A DNA stretch of 64,000 bases from Dongia mobilis (GCF_004363235.1 NZ_SNYW01000010.1:62001-126000); one strand, 5' to 3'. Numbered from the stretch's first letter, positions 1 to 8,424 are shown. The notes: a model not told the origin generated them from the sequence alone. Program-made: numbers and translations.

Positions 1-1320
1 AAGACCAGCAACGTCAACGCGCTCGCCATCATGGCGGGCCTCCGCGGCATGAACATTCCGGAGGTCGGCACCACGACCTTCCGCCCGCCCTATACGCCGG
101 TCACCTTCGGTGTCTTCGCCGGACCCGACAAGGGCGATTTCCTGGATCCCATCCGCAAGACACCGATCCACCAGTGGCACGCCGATCACGGCGCCGCCTT
201 TGAATGCGTCGGCCAGTGGCATCGCGCCTGGTACTATCCGAAGGCCGGTGAAAGCATGCACGACGCGGTCAACCGCGAGGTGAAGGCGACACGCGATTCG
301 GTCGGCATCGTCGATGCCTCGACCCTCGGCAAGATCGACATCCAGGGGCCGGATGCCGCCTGGTTCCTCAACATGGTCTACACCAATGCCTGGACCAAGC
401 TGGAGCCAGGCAAGTGCCGCTATGGTTTCATGTGCGGCGAGGACGGCATGGTGTTCGATGACGGCGTCACCAGCCGCATCGCGGAAAACCATTTCCACAT
501 GACCACCACCACCGGCGGCGCCGCCCGCGTGCTGTCCTGGCTGGAGGAATGGCATCAGTGCGAATGGCCCGACCGCAAGGTCTATTTCACCAGCGTCACC
601 GAGCAATGGGCGGTCTTCGCCCTCAACGGCCCCAATTCCCGCAAGGTGCTGGAAAAGGTCGTCAGCGGCATCGACCTGTCGGAGGAAGCCTTCCCCTTCA
701 TGAGCTGGCGCGATTGCGAGGTTGCCGGCGTGAAGGCGCGCATCTTCCGCATCAGCTTCACCGGCGCGCTCTCCTTCGAAGTCAACGTGCCGCCGAGCTA
801 TGCGCTCCATGTCTGGCGTGCGCTGATGAGCGCCGGCGAGGAGTTCAACATCACCCCCTACGGCACCGAGGCACTGCACGTGCTGCGCGCCGAGAAGGGT
901 TTCGTCATCGTCGGCCAGGAGACTGACGGCACCATGACGCCGCAGGATCTCGGCTTCGAATGGATCATCGGCAAGGCGAAGCCGGACTTCATCGGCCGCC
1001 GCTCGCATCTGCGCTCGGACACGGCGCGGCCGGATCGCAAGCACCTGGTGGGTCTCCTTACCGAGAACCCGCAGGAAGTGCTGCCCGAGGGCGCGCAGAT
1101 CGTCGAACATGTCAAGGACAAGCCGCCGATGACCATGATCGGCCACGTGACCTCGAGCTATTGGAGCCCCAACGCGAACCGCTCGATCGCCATGGCGGTG
1201 ATCAAGAACGGTCGCAACCGCATGGGCCAGACCGTCTACCTGCCCTATGACGGCAAGGTCGTCGCCGCCCGCATCGCCAAGACCGATTTCCTCCAGGATG
1301 GAGCTGCCGCCAATGCCTGA
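1..1320 (+). CDS. soxA: Sarcosine oxidase alpha subunit, C-terminal part (5' truncated by window)
   Basis: The reading frame is open from the first base, so this is the last ~439 residues of a protein of about 1000. The segment beginning PEVGTTTFRPPYTPV is typical of the linker before the C-terminal aminomethyltransferase (GcvT-like) domain of heterotetrameric sarcosine oxidase. That domain (fragment residues ~60-320) and its C-terminal barrel (~330-430) bind tetrahydrofolate and take the methyl-derived one-carbon unit as methylene-THF. The FAD/NAD-binding half lies outside the window. The stop overlaps the start of soxG, showing translational coupling. The expected upstream soxB and soxD are not visible. 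The identification is secure from the C-terminal sequence and the soxG neighbour. Confidence 0.93.
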   Translation, partial: KTSNVNALAIMAGLRGMNIPEVGTTTFRPPYTPVTFGVFAGPDKGDFLDPIRKTPIHQWHADHGAAFECVGQWHRAWYYPKAGESMHDAVNREVKATRDSVGIVDASTLGKIDIQGPDAAWFLNMVYTNAWTKLEPGKCRYGFMCGEDGMVFDDGVTSRIAENHFHMTTTTGGAARVLSWLEEWHQCEWPDRKVYFTSVTEQWAVFALNGPNSRKVLEKVVSGIDLSEEAFPFMSWRDCEVAGVKARIFRISFTGALSFEVNVPPSYALHVWRALMSAGEEFNITPYGTEALHVLRAEKGFVIVGQETDGTMTPQDLGFEWIIGKAKPDFIGRRSHLRSDTARPDRKHLVGLLTENPQEVLPEGAQIVEHVKDKPPMTMIGHVTSSYWSPNANRSIAMAVIKNGRNRMGQTVYLPYDGKVVAARIAKTDFLQDGAAANA

Positions 1321-1921
1321 AGCCTATAACCGCCGCTCGGCGCTGCAGCATTTCGGCCTCAAGGCCGCCGCCGCGCAATCTCCAGCGGATGCCCGCGTCT
1401 TCATCGGCGAGGCCGCACACCGCGCCATCGTCAACGTCCGCGGCAATCCGGGTGATCCGGCCTTCCTGCAGGCGGTGAAGGCCGTGACCGGCGCCGATCT
1501 GCCGGTGAAGCCGAACACGACCTCGCAAGCCGGCGAGTTCCGCCTGCTCTGGCTTGGCCCCACCGAATATTGGGTGACGGCGCCGGCCGGTTCCGAGGAA
1601 AAGCTCGCTGCGGAGTTGCGCCAGGCCTTCACCGGCCAGCATGCGGCGGTGATCGACGTGAGCGAAAGCCGTACAATCATCACGCTCTCCGGCCCCGATG
1701 CTCGCGAGGTGCTGGCGCGCGGTTGCAGCCTGGATCTGCATCCCCGCGTCTTCGGTCCCGGCCAATGCGCCCAGACCGGCCTTGCCAAGGCCAATGTGCT
1801 GATCGACCAGCGCGATGCGACCAGCTATGACATCTATGTGCTGAAAAGCTTCTCGGACTATCTCTGGCAGTGGTTCGGCCTGGTGCACCGGGATTTCACC
1901 GCCGCGATCCGGGCCGATTGA
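1313..1921 (+). CDS. soxG: Sarcosine oxidase gamma subunit
   Basis: A 202-residue protein of the SoxG family, the small subunit of cytoplasmic heterotetrameric sarcosine oxidase, which demethylates sarcosine to glycine with transfer to folate. The segment GEFRLLWLGPTEYWV and the later SGPDAREVLARGCSLDLHP are characteristic, and SoxG itself has a weak GcvT-like fold. I chose the ATG at 1313 because a purine-rich GGATGGAG ends about 9 bases upstream and the start overlaps the soxA stop in the usual coupled arrangement. The longer reading frame starting at 1247 would run deep into soxA without reason. A strong intrinsic terminator follows, so soxG is the last gene of the sox operon. Confidence 0.9.
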   Translation: MPEAYNRRSALQHFGLKAAAAQSPADARVFIGEAAHRAIVNVRGNPGDPAFLQAVKAVTGADLPVKPNTTSQAGEFRLLWLGPTEYWVTAPAGSEEKLAAELRQAFTGQHAAVIDVSESRTIITLSGPDAREVLARGCSLDLHPRVFGPGQCAQTGLAKANVLIDQRDATSYDIYVLKSFSDYLWQWFGLVHRDFTAAIRAD

Positions 1922-1942
1922 TACCGGATACCGGAACACAGA

Positions 1943-1974
1943 ACGGGCCGCGTCCAGCGCGGCCCGTTTTGTTT
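1943..1974 (+). terminator. Rho-independent terminator after soxG
   Basis: A 10-bp GC-rich stem (1943-1952 with 1958-1967) encloses a 5-base loop and is followed by TTTTGTTT. It lies 22 bases after the soxG stop and closes the sox transcript. Confidence 0.9.
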
Positions 1975-2069
1975 GGCGGCGACATGGCGCTGCCCCGGTC
2001 GGCATGCTATCCAGACGGTCAAGAGGCCGGGCGCATCCTGCCACGAGCCCATCCGTCAGGCAGTAACCG

Positions 2070-2948
2070 ATGTCCGTTCCCGCCTCCCGCAGCAGTCTCC
2101 ACGCCATGTTCTTCATGGCGCTCGGAATCTTCGGCTTCGCGGTGCTGGATGCGCTCACCAAGCGCCTGACCGAGGATTACGGCACCTGGCAGATCATCTT
2201 TCTGTCGCGTGTCGTCACCACCTCGCTGATCCTTGCCTTCGTCCTGCAGAGCCACCGCACCATTGCCGTCCTGCGCTCCAGCAATATCGGCACGCATATC
2301 GGCCGCTCGCTGCTGGTGATCGCGACGACCTGGTCGTTCTTCGAATGCCTGCGCTACATCGAACTCGCCTATGCGGTCGCCGTCGCCTTCGCCGCACCCT
2401 TGTTCATGACGGCGCTCTCCGGCCCGCTGCTGAAGGAGAAAGTCGGCTGGCATCGCTGGAGCGCCGTGCTGGTAGGCTTTGTCGGCGTCATCATCGCCCT
2501 GCAGCCGGGTGCCGACGGCATCAGCTATGGCGCCGCATTGGCACTGGTGGCGGCAGCCGCCTATGCCCTGCTGCAGCTCTGGCTGCGCCCGCTGGCCGGG
2601 CGCGAGACCAGCCACAACATCATTTTCTATACGACCCTCTTCAGCGGATTGATCGCCATGCCCTGGGCACTGGCGGAATGGCGGACACCCGACACAACCG
2701 GCTGGCTGCTGTTCCTGGCCCAGGGCGGCACCAGCACGATCGCGCAGATGTTCATCATCCGCGCCTTCCGCCAGGGCGAAGCCTCGCTGCTTGCGCCCAT
2801 CGAATACACGGCGCTCATCTGGGTGGGCCTGTTCGGCTACATCTTCTGGGACGAGATCCCGACCATCCAGGTGTTCATCGGCGCCGCGATCATCATCGCC
2901 AGCGCCATCTACATTGCCCAGCGCGAGGCGAAGAGGAAGGGGGGGTAG
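2070..2948 (+). CDS. EamA-family (DMT) permease
   Basis: A 292-residue inner-membrane protein with about ten hydrophobic helices arranged as two EamA repeats (residues ~10-145 and ~155-290), the drug/metabolite transporter fold. The segment GTWQIIFLSRVVTTSLIL and the repeat ending RPLAGRETSHNIIFYTTL are typical of S-adenosylmethionine or metabolite exporters of this group, but the substrate cannot be read from sequence. It is one of three EamA genes in the window (others near 36 kb and 52.5 kb). They are not close copies. It is monocistronic, between the sox terminator and the convergent carbonic anhydrase gene. The start at 2070 precedes the first membrane helix by a short basic N-terminus. 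Confidence 0.88.
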   Translation: MSVPASRSSLHAMFFMALGIFGFAVLDALTKRLTEDYGTWQIIFLSRVVTTSLILAFVLQSHRTIAVLRSSNIGTHIGRSLLVIATTWSFFECLRYIELAYAVAVAFAAPLFMTALSGPLLKEKVGWHRWSAVLVGFVGVIIALQPGADGISYGAALALVAAAAYALLQLWLRPLAGRETSHNIIFYTTLFSGLIAMPWALAEWRTPDTTGWLLFLAQGGTSTIAQMFIIRAFRQGEASLLAPIEYTALIWVGLFGYIFWDEIPTIQVFIGAAIIIASAIYIAQREAKRKGG

Positions 2949-2960
2949 CCCGCTTTTTAC

Positions 2961-2990
2961 TGCCATCCCACGCGCAGGCGGGGCATGACA
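2961..2990 (-). repeat. Short palindromic intergenic repeat, family A
   Basis: Read on the minus strand it begins TGTCATGCCCCGCCTGCGCG and ends GTGGGATGGCA. It lies between convergent genes and resembles the copies at 11,537, 11,598 and 36,649. The GCCTGCGCG core is partly self-complementary, as in REP-type elements. Confidence 0.55.
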
Positions 2991-3008
2991 AGTTGAAGCA
3001 GGCAAAGA

Positions 3009-3677
3009 TCAAAAACTCGGCGTCTCTTCGAAGGAGAGCATCTGGTAGATGGGGTCGAGGTCGTGGACGCCGTCGGCCCAGAAATCGAGATCGCGCAGGC
3101 GACCGTCGCGGACCGAATAGGCCCAGCCGTGGACGCTGAGCTTCTGCCCCGCCTTCCAGGCATTCTGCACGATGGTGGTATGGCAGATGTTGCGCACCTG
3201 CTGGCGCACATTCATCTCGCAAAGCATGTTGAGGCGCCGCTCGATATTGGGCTCCGCTTCCAGCAGGCCCTGATTGGCGGCATAGATGTCCTTGATCTGC
3301 CGCAGCCAGTTGTCGATGAGGCCGATCTCGGTATTGCCCATGGCGGCGCGCACGCCGCCACAGCCGTAATGGCCGCAGATGATGATGTGCTCGACCTGCA
3401 ATACATTGACCGCGAACTCCAGCACCGACAGGCAATTGGTGTCGATGTGATAGACCAGGTTGGCAATATTGCGGTGGACGAAGATCTCGCCCGGCGGCAG
3501 ATCGAGGATCTGGTTGGCCGGCACACGGGCGTCCGAACAGCCGATCCAGAAGTATTTCGGCGCCTGCTGTTCGGCAAGCCGGTTGAAATAATCGGGGTCG
3601 CTGGCAACCTGCCGCTCGGCCCATTCCCGGTTGCGGGCGAAGACCTCCGCATGGGTTTTCTTGGATTCGTCGCTCAT
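3009..3677 (-). CDS. Beta-class carbonic anhydrase
   Basis: A 222-residue protein of the beta carbonic anhydrase family, interconverting CO2 and bicarbonate in the cytoplasm. The zinc site is complete: C47 and D49 in the CSDAR motif (the Asp-Arg dyad being D49-R51), with H103 and C106 in GHYGCGG. The segment HRNIANLVYHIDTNCLSV is also diagnostic. Length is normal for the Can/CynT-like group. It is transcribed towards the EamA gene and divergently from the YciB gene. Bicarbonate feeds carboxylases such as AccC elsewhere in the window, but no link is visible here. The precise physiological role is not readable. Confidence 0.95.
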   Translation of the reverse strand: MSDESKKTHAEVFARNREWAERQVASDPDYFNRLAEQQAPKYFWIGCSDARVPANQILDLPPGEIFVHRNIANLVYHIDTNCLSVLEFAVNVLQVEHIIICGHYGCGGVRAAMGNTEIGLIDNWLRQIKDIYAANQGLLEAEPNIERRLNMLCEMNVRQQVRNICHTTIVQNAWKAGQKLSVHGWAYSVRDGRLRDLDFWADGVHDLDPIYQMLSFEETPSF

Positions 3678-3768
3678 GATGTCTGGCTTGGTTGGGGGCT
3701 AGGCAGGACCACGCCACTCGCATAGCATGCCGCACCGCACCAGAACAACCCAATCGGAAGTACACGAA

Positions 3769-4341
3769 ATGAGTGGCAAAACCGCGCCCAAATGGCTGAA
3801 ACCCCTGGTCGATTTCGGGCCCTTGGTGTTGTTCTTTGTCGCCTTCAAGATGTCCGGATTGATGGCGGCGACAGGAGCCTTGATCATCGCTACCGTCGTG
3901 CTCCTCGGCCTCAACTATGCGCTGACCCGCCATATCGCCTTGATGCCCCTCATCACGGCGGCGATCGTAATCGTTTTCGGTGGGCTGACATTGTGGCTGG
4001 ATGACGAGCGTTTCGTGAAGCTGAAGCCGACCATCGTGCAGGCGCTGTTCGCCCTCATCCTGTTCGGCGGCATTCTTCTCAAGAAGCCGACACTCCAATA
4101 TGTGATGGGCGAGGCGATCCGCCTGTCGAACGAAGGCTGGCGACAGCTGACCTGGCGCTTCGCCCTGTTTTTTGCTGCCATGGCGGTGCTGAACGAGATC
4201 GTCTGGCGCAGCGTCTCGACCGATCTTTGGGTCGATTTCAAGGTGTTCGGCATTGTCGGCCTCACCATGATCTTCTCGCTGGCGCAACTGCCGCTGATGA
4301 AGCGGCACATGATCGACGGGAACGATAGCGGGAAGAACTGA
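3769..4341 (+). CDS. YciB/IspZ-family septation protein A (inner membrane)
   Basis: A 190-residue polytopic membrane protein with five or six hydrophobic helices, matching the YciB/IspZ (intracellular septation protein A) family. Recognisable signatures are KPLVDFGPLVLFFVAFK near the N-terminus, KPTIVQALFALILFGGILL in the middle, and NEIVWRSVSTDLWVDFKVFG towards the C-terminus. In E. coli YciB interacts with cell-elongation and division proteins and influences envelope integrity. That is family knowledge, not seen here. I prefer the ATG at 3769 (MSGKTAPKWLK) because it leads directly into the conserved N-terminus. An upstream in-frame ATG at 3727 adds 14 non-conserved residues. The TauE/SafE gene starts 8 bases after the stop, so the two are probably co-transcribed. 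Confidence 0.9.
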   Translation: MSGKTAPKWLKPLVDFGPLVLFFVAFKMSGLMAATGALIIATVVLLGLNYALTRHIALMPLITAAIVIVFGGLTLWLDDERFVKLKPTIVQALFALILFGGILLKKPTLQYVMGEAIRLSNEGWRQLTWRFALFFAAMAVLNEIVWRSVSTDLWVDFKVFGIVGLTMIFSLAQLPLMKRHMIDGNDSGKN

Positions 4342-4348
4342 GCAGGTC

Positions 4349-5119
4349 ATGCCGGCGTCATTGCTCGACCTCCTGCCGGATCTGAGCGCCGGGCCGGCGG
4401 TGCTTGTTTTCGGCACCGTGTTCCTGGCGGGAATCCTGCGCGGGTTCACCGGTTTCGGCTTCGCTTTGGCCGCCGTGCCCGTCATCACCCTGTTCCTGGA
4501 ACCCGCGGCAATTGTCCCGGCCATCCCGATCGTCGCCATGGCGGCCGGCACCCAGCAAATGCGCCGCGCCTGGGGCCAGGCCAACTGGCCGGCAGTCCGA
4601 CGCCTGCTTGTTGGCGCTGTTCTGGGAGCACCCATCGGCGTTGCGGCCCTCGCCTGGCTGCCAGCCAATGCAATGCGCCTCCTCATTGGTGCCGTGTTGC
4701 TGGCGGCCGTCCTCCTGCTCTGGCGCGGCTACAAATTCGAAGTGACGCCGCCGACTGGCGCCCAGATGGGCCTCGGCCTTTTCTCCGGCCTGCTCAACGG
4801 GTCGACAGCCATGGGTGGGCCGCCGGTCATCCTCTATTTCCTGGCTTCGCCCGAGGGGGTCGCCATCGGACGGGCAAGCCTGCTCATCTATTTCTTCTTC
4901 ATTTCCGCCTGGAGTATCGCCATGCAGGCCCTGGGCGGCCTGCTCGATATCAAGACGGTGGTCCTTGCCTTGCTGATGATTCCAGTGATGGCGCTCGGAA
5001 ATCTGATTGGGGACCGGGCATTCGACCGCTCCAGTACCGCGACCTACCAGCGGGTGGCACTGCTGTTTCTGGCGATCATCGCGGTAGTGGCCATCCTGCG
5101 CGCCCTGCTGCCAGCCTAG
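4349..5119 (+). CDS. TauE/SafE-family (TSUP) sulfite/anion exporter
   Basis: A 256-residue membrane protein with about eight hydrophobic segments in two homologous halves, typical of the TauE/SafE permease family (Pfam TauE). The first half contains GILRGFTGFGFALAAVPV and the second GLFSGLLNGSTAMGGPPVILY, the paired Gly-rich signatures of the family. Characterised members export sulfite, sulfoacetate or related organic anions across the inner membrane. The substrate here is unknown. It starts 8 bases after the YciB stop and is probably in the same operon. A near-perfect 24-bp palindrome lies 11 bases past its stop. Confidence 0.9.
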   Translation: MPASLLDLLPDLSAGPAVLVFGTVFLAGILRGFTGFGFALAAVPVITLFLEPAAIVPAIPIVAMAAGTQQMRRAWGQANWPAVRRLLVGAVLGAPIGVAALAWLPANAMRLLIGAVLLAAVLLLWRGYKFEVTPPTGAQMGLGLFSGLLNGSTAMGGPPVILYFLASPEGVAIGRASLLIYFFFISAWSIAMQALGGLLDIKTVVLALLMIPVMALGNLIGDRAFDRSSTATYQRVALLFLAIIAVVAILRALLPA

Positions 5120-5130
5120 GCCAGATGAGT

Positions 5131-5154
5131 GTGGCAAGAATATATTCTTGGCAC
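5131..5154. promoter_or_regulatory. 24-bp palindrome upstream of the PAS_5 genes (possible operator)
   Basis: The core CAAGAATATATTCTTG (5135-5150) is a perfect 16-bp palindrome. It is flanked by a mismatched G/G pair and then by GTG and CAC, which pair again. There is no following T-run, so it does not look like an intrinsic terminator for the TauE gene. AT-rich symmetry of this kind between two transcription units is more typical of a dimeric regulator site. Confidence 0.4.
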
Positions 5155-5254
5155 ATCCACCTTGAATTAACACCTGATTAGCGTTCGACCTCTAGGATTA
5201 CCGGAGATAGCCAGGTACCAGCCCGGCGGGTGCATGCCGGGGCAAGCAGGCAGG

Positions 5255-5788
5255 ATGGACATCTGCGTGGCAGAAAACTGGGACGGGGAAATCCTCTACC
5301 TGCCCGAGCCGACCGGGCAGTCGGCGATGATTGCGCAGGTGCGCGACTACTGGCGCGCGCAATGCCGCGATGGGCGCTTTCCCCGACGCGGTGACATTGA
5401 TCCCCTCGGCCTCCGCGGTGTCCTGCCCTATCTCTCGATCATGGAATTCGCCCCGCCCACGCCCCGGGGCGACCCGTTTCGCATCAAGTTTCGCCTGGTC
5501 GGCAGTGAGCTTGCCCGCTTTTATGGTAGCGAAGTCACCGGCAAATGGCTGGACGAGATTCCGGATTGGAGCGACGTGGATACCGCCGATACGCTTGCCG
5601 TCTTTCGTCGCGTCTATGACAGCGCAGCCCCGGTCTACGGCCTCTCGCTTTGCCTCTGGGAAGAGAACCCAGATCATGTCTTCGAGTTCGGCTGCTTTCC
5701 CCTCTCAGAGGACGGCCGCAATGTCACGCATTGCCTCGGCATCGACGACTACACCATGATCGCGCCCCGTCCCCCGCGCGCCATCTGA
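5255..5788 (+). CDS. PAS_5-family protein, copy 1
   Basis: A 177-residue soluble protein of the alphaproteobacterial PAS_5 family (PAS-like fold with no output domain). Conserved blocks are WDGEILYLPEPTG, FPRRGDIDPLGLRGVLPYLS, RLVGSELARFYGSEVTGKW and HCLGIDDYTM. It has no signal peptide or membrane segment, so it should be cytoplasmic and may sense a ligand or bind a partner. I chose ATG 5255 rather than 5234 because it gives the same length and N-terminal spacing to WDGE as the downstream paralogue. Copy 2 lies 153 bases downstream on the same strand and is clearly homologous along the whole length. The function of this family is not established. Confidence 0.82.
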   Translation: MDICVAENWDGEILYLPEPTGQSAMIAQVRDYWRAQCRDGRFPRRGDIDPLGLRGVLPYLSIMEFAPPTPRGDPFRIKFRLVGSELARFYGSEVTGKWLDEIPDWSDVDTADTLAVFRRVYDSAAPVYGLSLCLWEENPDHVFEFGCFPLSEDGRNVTHCLGIDDYTMIAPRPPRAI

Positions 5789-5941
5789 CACCCGGCTGCA
5801 TTCTCCGGTTGCAGAATCGCAAGCCGCCAAATCAAAAAAGTAACATATATCGGGATCGACAGATTGGCCGGCTTGTGTTTGCATGCGCCTCCTGTCGTCG
5901 GTCGCATATCGGGCCGCCCGCATACATAACCCAGCAATCGC

Positions 5942-6475
5942 ATGAACGAGAGCCACTTCACCGATCCGTCCCTGTGGGACGGGGAAGTCCTCTATCTGCC
6001 GCGACCAACCGGCCGGTCGCAGATGATCGCGACGGTGCATGCCTATTGGCACGGCCGACGTGGGGGCAAGAAATTCCCCACCCGCGGTGATATCGATCCG
6101 CTGGCCCTGGGACCGGCCCTACTCCCCTACCTCTCCCTGGTCACGATCGAGCGAGATCCCTTCCGCGTCCAGTACCGCCTGGTCGGCACCGAGGTTGCGC
6201 GCTTCTATGGCGCCGAAATGCGCGGCCGCTGGGTCGACCAGATGAACGACATCTGGCCCCACCAGGACATCGTCGATACCCACGAGACCTACCGGCGCAT
6301 CGTCGAATCCGGTGCGCCGCAATTCGGCCTGTCGCTGATCGAATGGCAGGAACGACCCGACCATATCTTTGAATTTGCCCGCTTTCCGATTGCCGAGGAC
6401 GGCACCACCATCACCCATTGCCTCGGGCTGGACGATTTCACCATGATCGAGCCGGCACGAGGCTGCGCGGTTTAG
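5942..6475 (+). CDS. PAS_5-family protein, copy 2 (tandem paralogue)
   Basis: A 177-residue paralogue of the preceding gene, sharing WDGEVLYLPRPTGRSQMI, RGDIDPLALG, DPFRVQYRLVGTEVARFYG and HCLGLDDFTMIEP in the same order. It is also a single PAS-like domain with no membrane or output segment. The two copies have diverged at many positions and the intergenic regions differ, so the duplication is not recent. The 153-base spacer, containing an AT-rich stretch near 5,840-5,860, could hold its own promoter. A bidirectional terminator follows 15 bases after the stop. Function unknown beyond the family assignment. Confidence 0.82.
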   Translation: MNESHFTDPSLWDGEVLYLPRPTGRSQMIATVHAYWHGRRGGKKFPTRGDIDPLALGPALLPYLSLVTIERDPFRVQYRLVGTEVARFYGAEMRGRWVDQMNDIWPHQDIVDTHETYRRIVESGAPQFGLSLIEWQERPDHIFEFARFPIAEDGTTITHCLGLDDFTMIEPARGCAV

Positions 6476-6485
6476 GCCGCGTCAA

Positions 6486-6522
6486 GAAAAAGGGCGCTCT
6501 CACGAGCGCCCTAATTTTTTTA
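6486..6522. terminator. Bidirectional terminator between PAS_5 copy 2 and the mttB-like gene
   Basis: A perfect 9-bp stem (6491-6499 with 6504-6512) has a TCAC loop. Read on the plus strand it is followed by AA and seven T; read on the minus strand it is followed by TTTTCTT. It lies between the two convergent stops and can serve both genes. Confidence 0.9.
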
Positions 6523-6528
6523 ATCCGA

Positions 6529-8106
6529 TCAGACATTGCTGTCGGGAACCGCCGCCTTTTTCCTGGCGATGTATTCCTGCAAGGCTTCGTCGACCGCGGG
6601 ATCGAGGGGCGGGGCTTCGTACTCGTTCAGCATGCGTTTGAAGATCTTGTTGGCGCGCTGTGCGGCATCGAGGCTGCCTTCCGCTTCCCACTGCTCGAAC
6701 GAATTGTTGTCGGCGATGTTGGAGCGGTAGAAGGCCGTCTCGAAATTGGCCTGGGTATGCGAACAGCCGAGGAAATGGCTGCCCGGCCCGACTTCGCGGA
6801 TGGCGTCGAGCGCCTGGCCGTTCTCGGAAAGGTCAATGCCCCTCGCCAGCGTCTGCATCATGCCCAGCTGGTCGGCATCCATGATGAACTTCTCATAGCC
6901 GGCCGAGAGGCCGCCTTCCAGCCAGCCGGCGCCATGCAGCACGAAATTGGTGCCGGCCTGGAGGGTCGGCAGCAGGGTCTGGGCGCTTTCATAGGCGGCC
7001 TGGGCGTCGGCGATCTTGGAGCCGCAGAGCGAGCCGCCGGTGCGGAACGGAATGCCGAGGCGACGCGCCAGCTGGGCGGCGGCGAGGCTCACCAGGGTGG
7101 GTTCCGGCGTGCCGAAGGTTGGCGCCCCCGATTGCATGGAGATGGAGGAGGCGAAGACGCCGAAGATCACCGGAGCACCGGGGTTATAGAGTTGCGAGGT
7201 GCCGGCACCGGCCAGCACTTCCGCCAGCACCTGGGCGAGCGTCCCCGCCGCTGTCACCGGGCTCATGGCGCCCGCCAGGATGAAGGGCGTGGTGATGCAG
7301 GCCTGATTGGCGCGGGCATAGACCTTCATCGCCCCCAGCATGGTACCGTCCCAGACCATCGGCGAATTGGCATTGATCAGGCTGGTGATGACCGTGTTCT
7401 TGGCGACGAAATCGGCGCCGAACAGGATCTTCGCCATCTCGACCGTGTCCTCGGCGCGTTCCGGCGCCGTGACCGAGCCCATGAACGGCTTGTCTGAGAG
7501 TTTCATGTGGCTGTAGACCATGTCGAGGTGCCGCTTGTTGACCGGCAGATCGACCGGCTCGCAGACCGTGCCGCCCGAATGATGGATCGAGGGCGACATA
7601 TAGGCGAGCTTCACGAAGTTCTGGAAATCGGCAATGGTCGCATAGCGGCGGCCGCCATCCAGATCGCGCACGAAGGGCGGGCCGTAGACCGGGGCGAAGA
7701 CGGTGGCATTGCCGCCGATCTGCACATTGCGTTCCGGGTTGCGGGCATACTGGATGTATTCCTTCGGCGCCGATTTCTGGATGATCGAGCGCGCCAGGCC
7801 GCGCGGAAACTTGATGCGCGTGCCCTTCACATCGGCGCCGGCCTTTTTCCACAGTTCCAGCGCCTCCGGCTCGTCGCGGAACTCGATGCCGACCTCCTGC
7901 AGGATGGTGTCGGCATTGCGCTCGATGATGGAAAGGCCCTCCTCGTCCAGCACCGTCACCAGCGGAATCTTGCGGACGATATAGGGGTTCTGGACGATCG
8001 TCGGCTTCTGGCGCAGGGCCCGGCGCGCATCGGCGCCGCCGCGCGTCCGGCGCCCGGTCACGGGCTGGCCTTCGACGGCTTCTGGGATCTGTTCCGCACT
8101 GGACAT
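6529..8106 (-). CDS. MttB-family (COG5598) methyltransferase, non-pyrrolysine type
   Basis: A 525-residue protein of the trimethylamine methyltransferase (MttB) superfamily, which moves a methyl group from a methylated amine or quaternary amine to a corrinoid protein. The frame is uninterrupted, so no in-frame TAG (pyrrolysine) is used. Characterised members without pyrrolysine act on quaternary amines such as glycine betaine, proline betaine or carnitine. Recognisable parts include LDEEGLSIIERNADTILQEVGIEF near residue 53 and the Gly/Ala-rich barrel segments GAMSPVTAAGTLAQVLAEVLAG and LHGAGWLEGGLSAGYEKFIMDADQ. It is divergent from the FAD/GcvT demethylase gene across a 318-base shared control region. 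No corrinoid-binding partner or corrinoid reductase is in the window. Substrate is inferred only as an N-methylated compound. Confidence 0.88.
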   Translation of the reverse strand: MSSAEQIPEAVEGQPVTGRRTRGGADARRALRQKPTIVQNPYIVRKIPLVTVLDEEGLSIIERNADTILQEVGIEFRDEPEALELWKKAGADVKGTRIKFPRGLARSIIQKSAPKEYIQYARNPERNVQIGGNATVFAPVYGPPFVRDLDGGRRYATIADFQNFVKLAYMSPSIHHSGGTVCEPVDLPVNKRHLDMVYSHMKLSDKPFMGSVTAPERAEDTVEMAKILFGADFVAKNTVITSLINANSPMVWDGTMLGAMKVYARANQACITTPFILAGAMSPVTAAGTLAQVLAEVLAGAGTSQLYNPGAPVIFGVFASSISMQSGAPTFGTPEPTLVSLAAAQLARRLGIPFRTGGSLCGSKIADAQAAYESAQTLLPTLQAGTNFVLHGAGWLEGGLSAGYEKFIMDADQLGMMQTLARGIDLSENGQALDAIREVGPGSHFLGCSHTQANFETAFYRSNIADNNSFEQWEAEGSLDAAQRANKIFKRMLNEYEAPPLDPAVDEALQEYIARKKAAVPDSNV

Positions 8107-8424
8107 GATGGGCTGCCTTTCGCTTGAAGCAAACTAATGCCGGGATGACAAAATCTTCCGCCATTTCGCCCCGGAGGCCCAGTCTGCTCTAGCGAAGGCG
8201 CGACAAGGCTTAACCGGATCGCGCCAAAGGCGTCATGCCTGAACGTCTTGATTTTGCGAGGCAATGGCTGGAATTATCCGGTTTGCGCCATGATTTCCGC
8301 TGGTTGGTGTCCGACTTGTCGCCGGGCATTTTGGGAATGTCGCAAACAGGCGGCAATCGGGACGGGGCCGTCTTATAGTCGGGCAAAATTCCACCCCAAT
8401 TTCCACTATCGGAGTCATGGGCAA
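8107..8424. promoter_or_regulatory. Divergent control region between the mttB-like and FAD/GcvT genes
   Basis: A 318-base non-coding interval from which both genes are read outward. An inverted octamer is present (GCGACAAG at 8200-8207 and CTTGTCGC at 8315-8322), and TGTCGC recurs at 8339-8344. GGAG at 8411-8414 serves as ribosome binding site for the rightward gene. I could not assign promoters or a regulator with confidence. Confidence 0.45.

Noticed and set aside
5148-5168. Possible sigma-54 promoter (TTGGCAC near 5148) before the PAS_5 genes
   Set aside because: The -12 element is TTGA rather than TTGC, and it lies two bases too far from TGGCAC.
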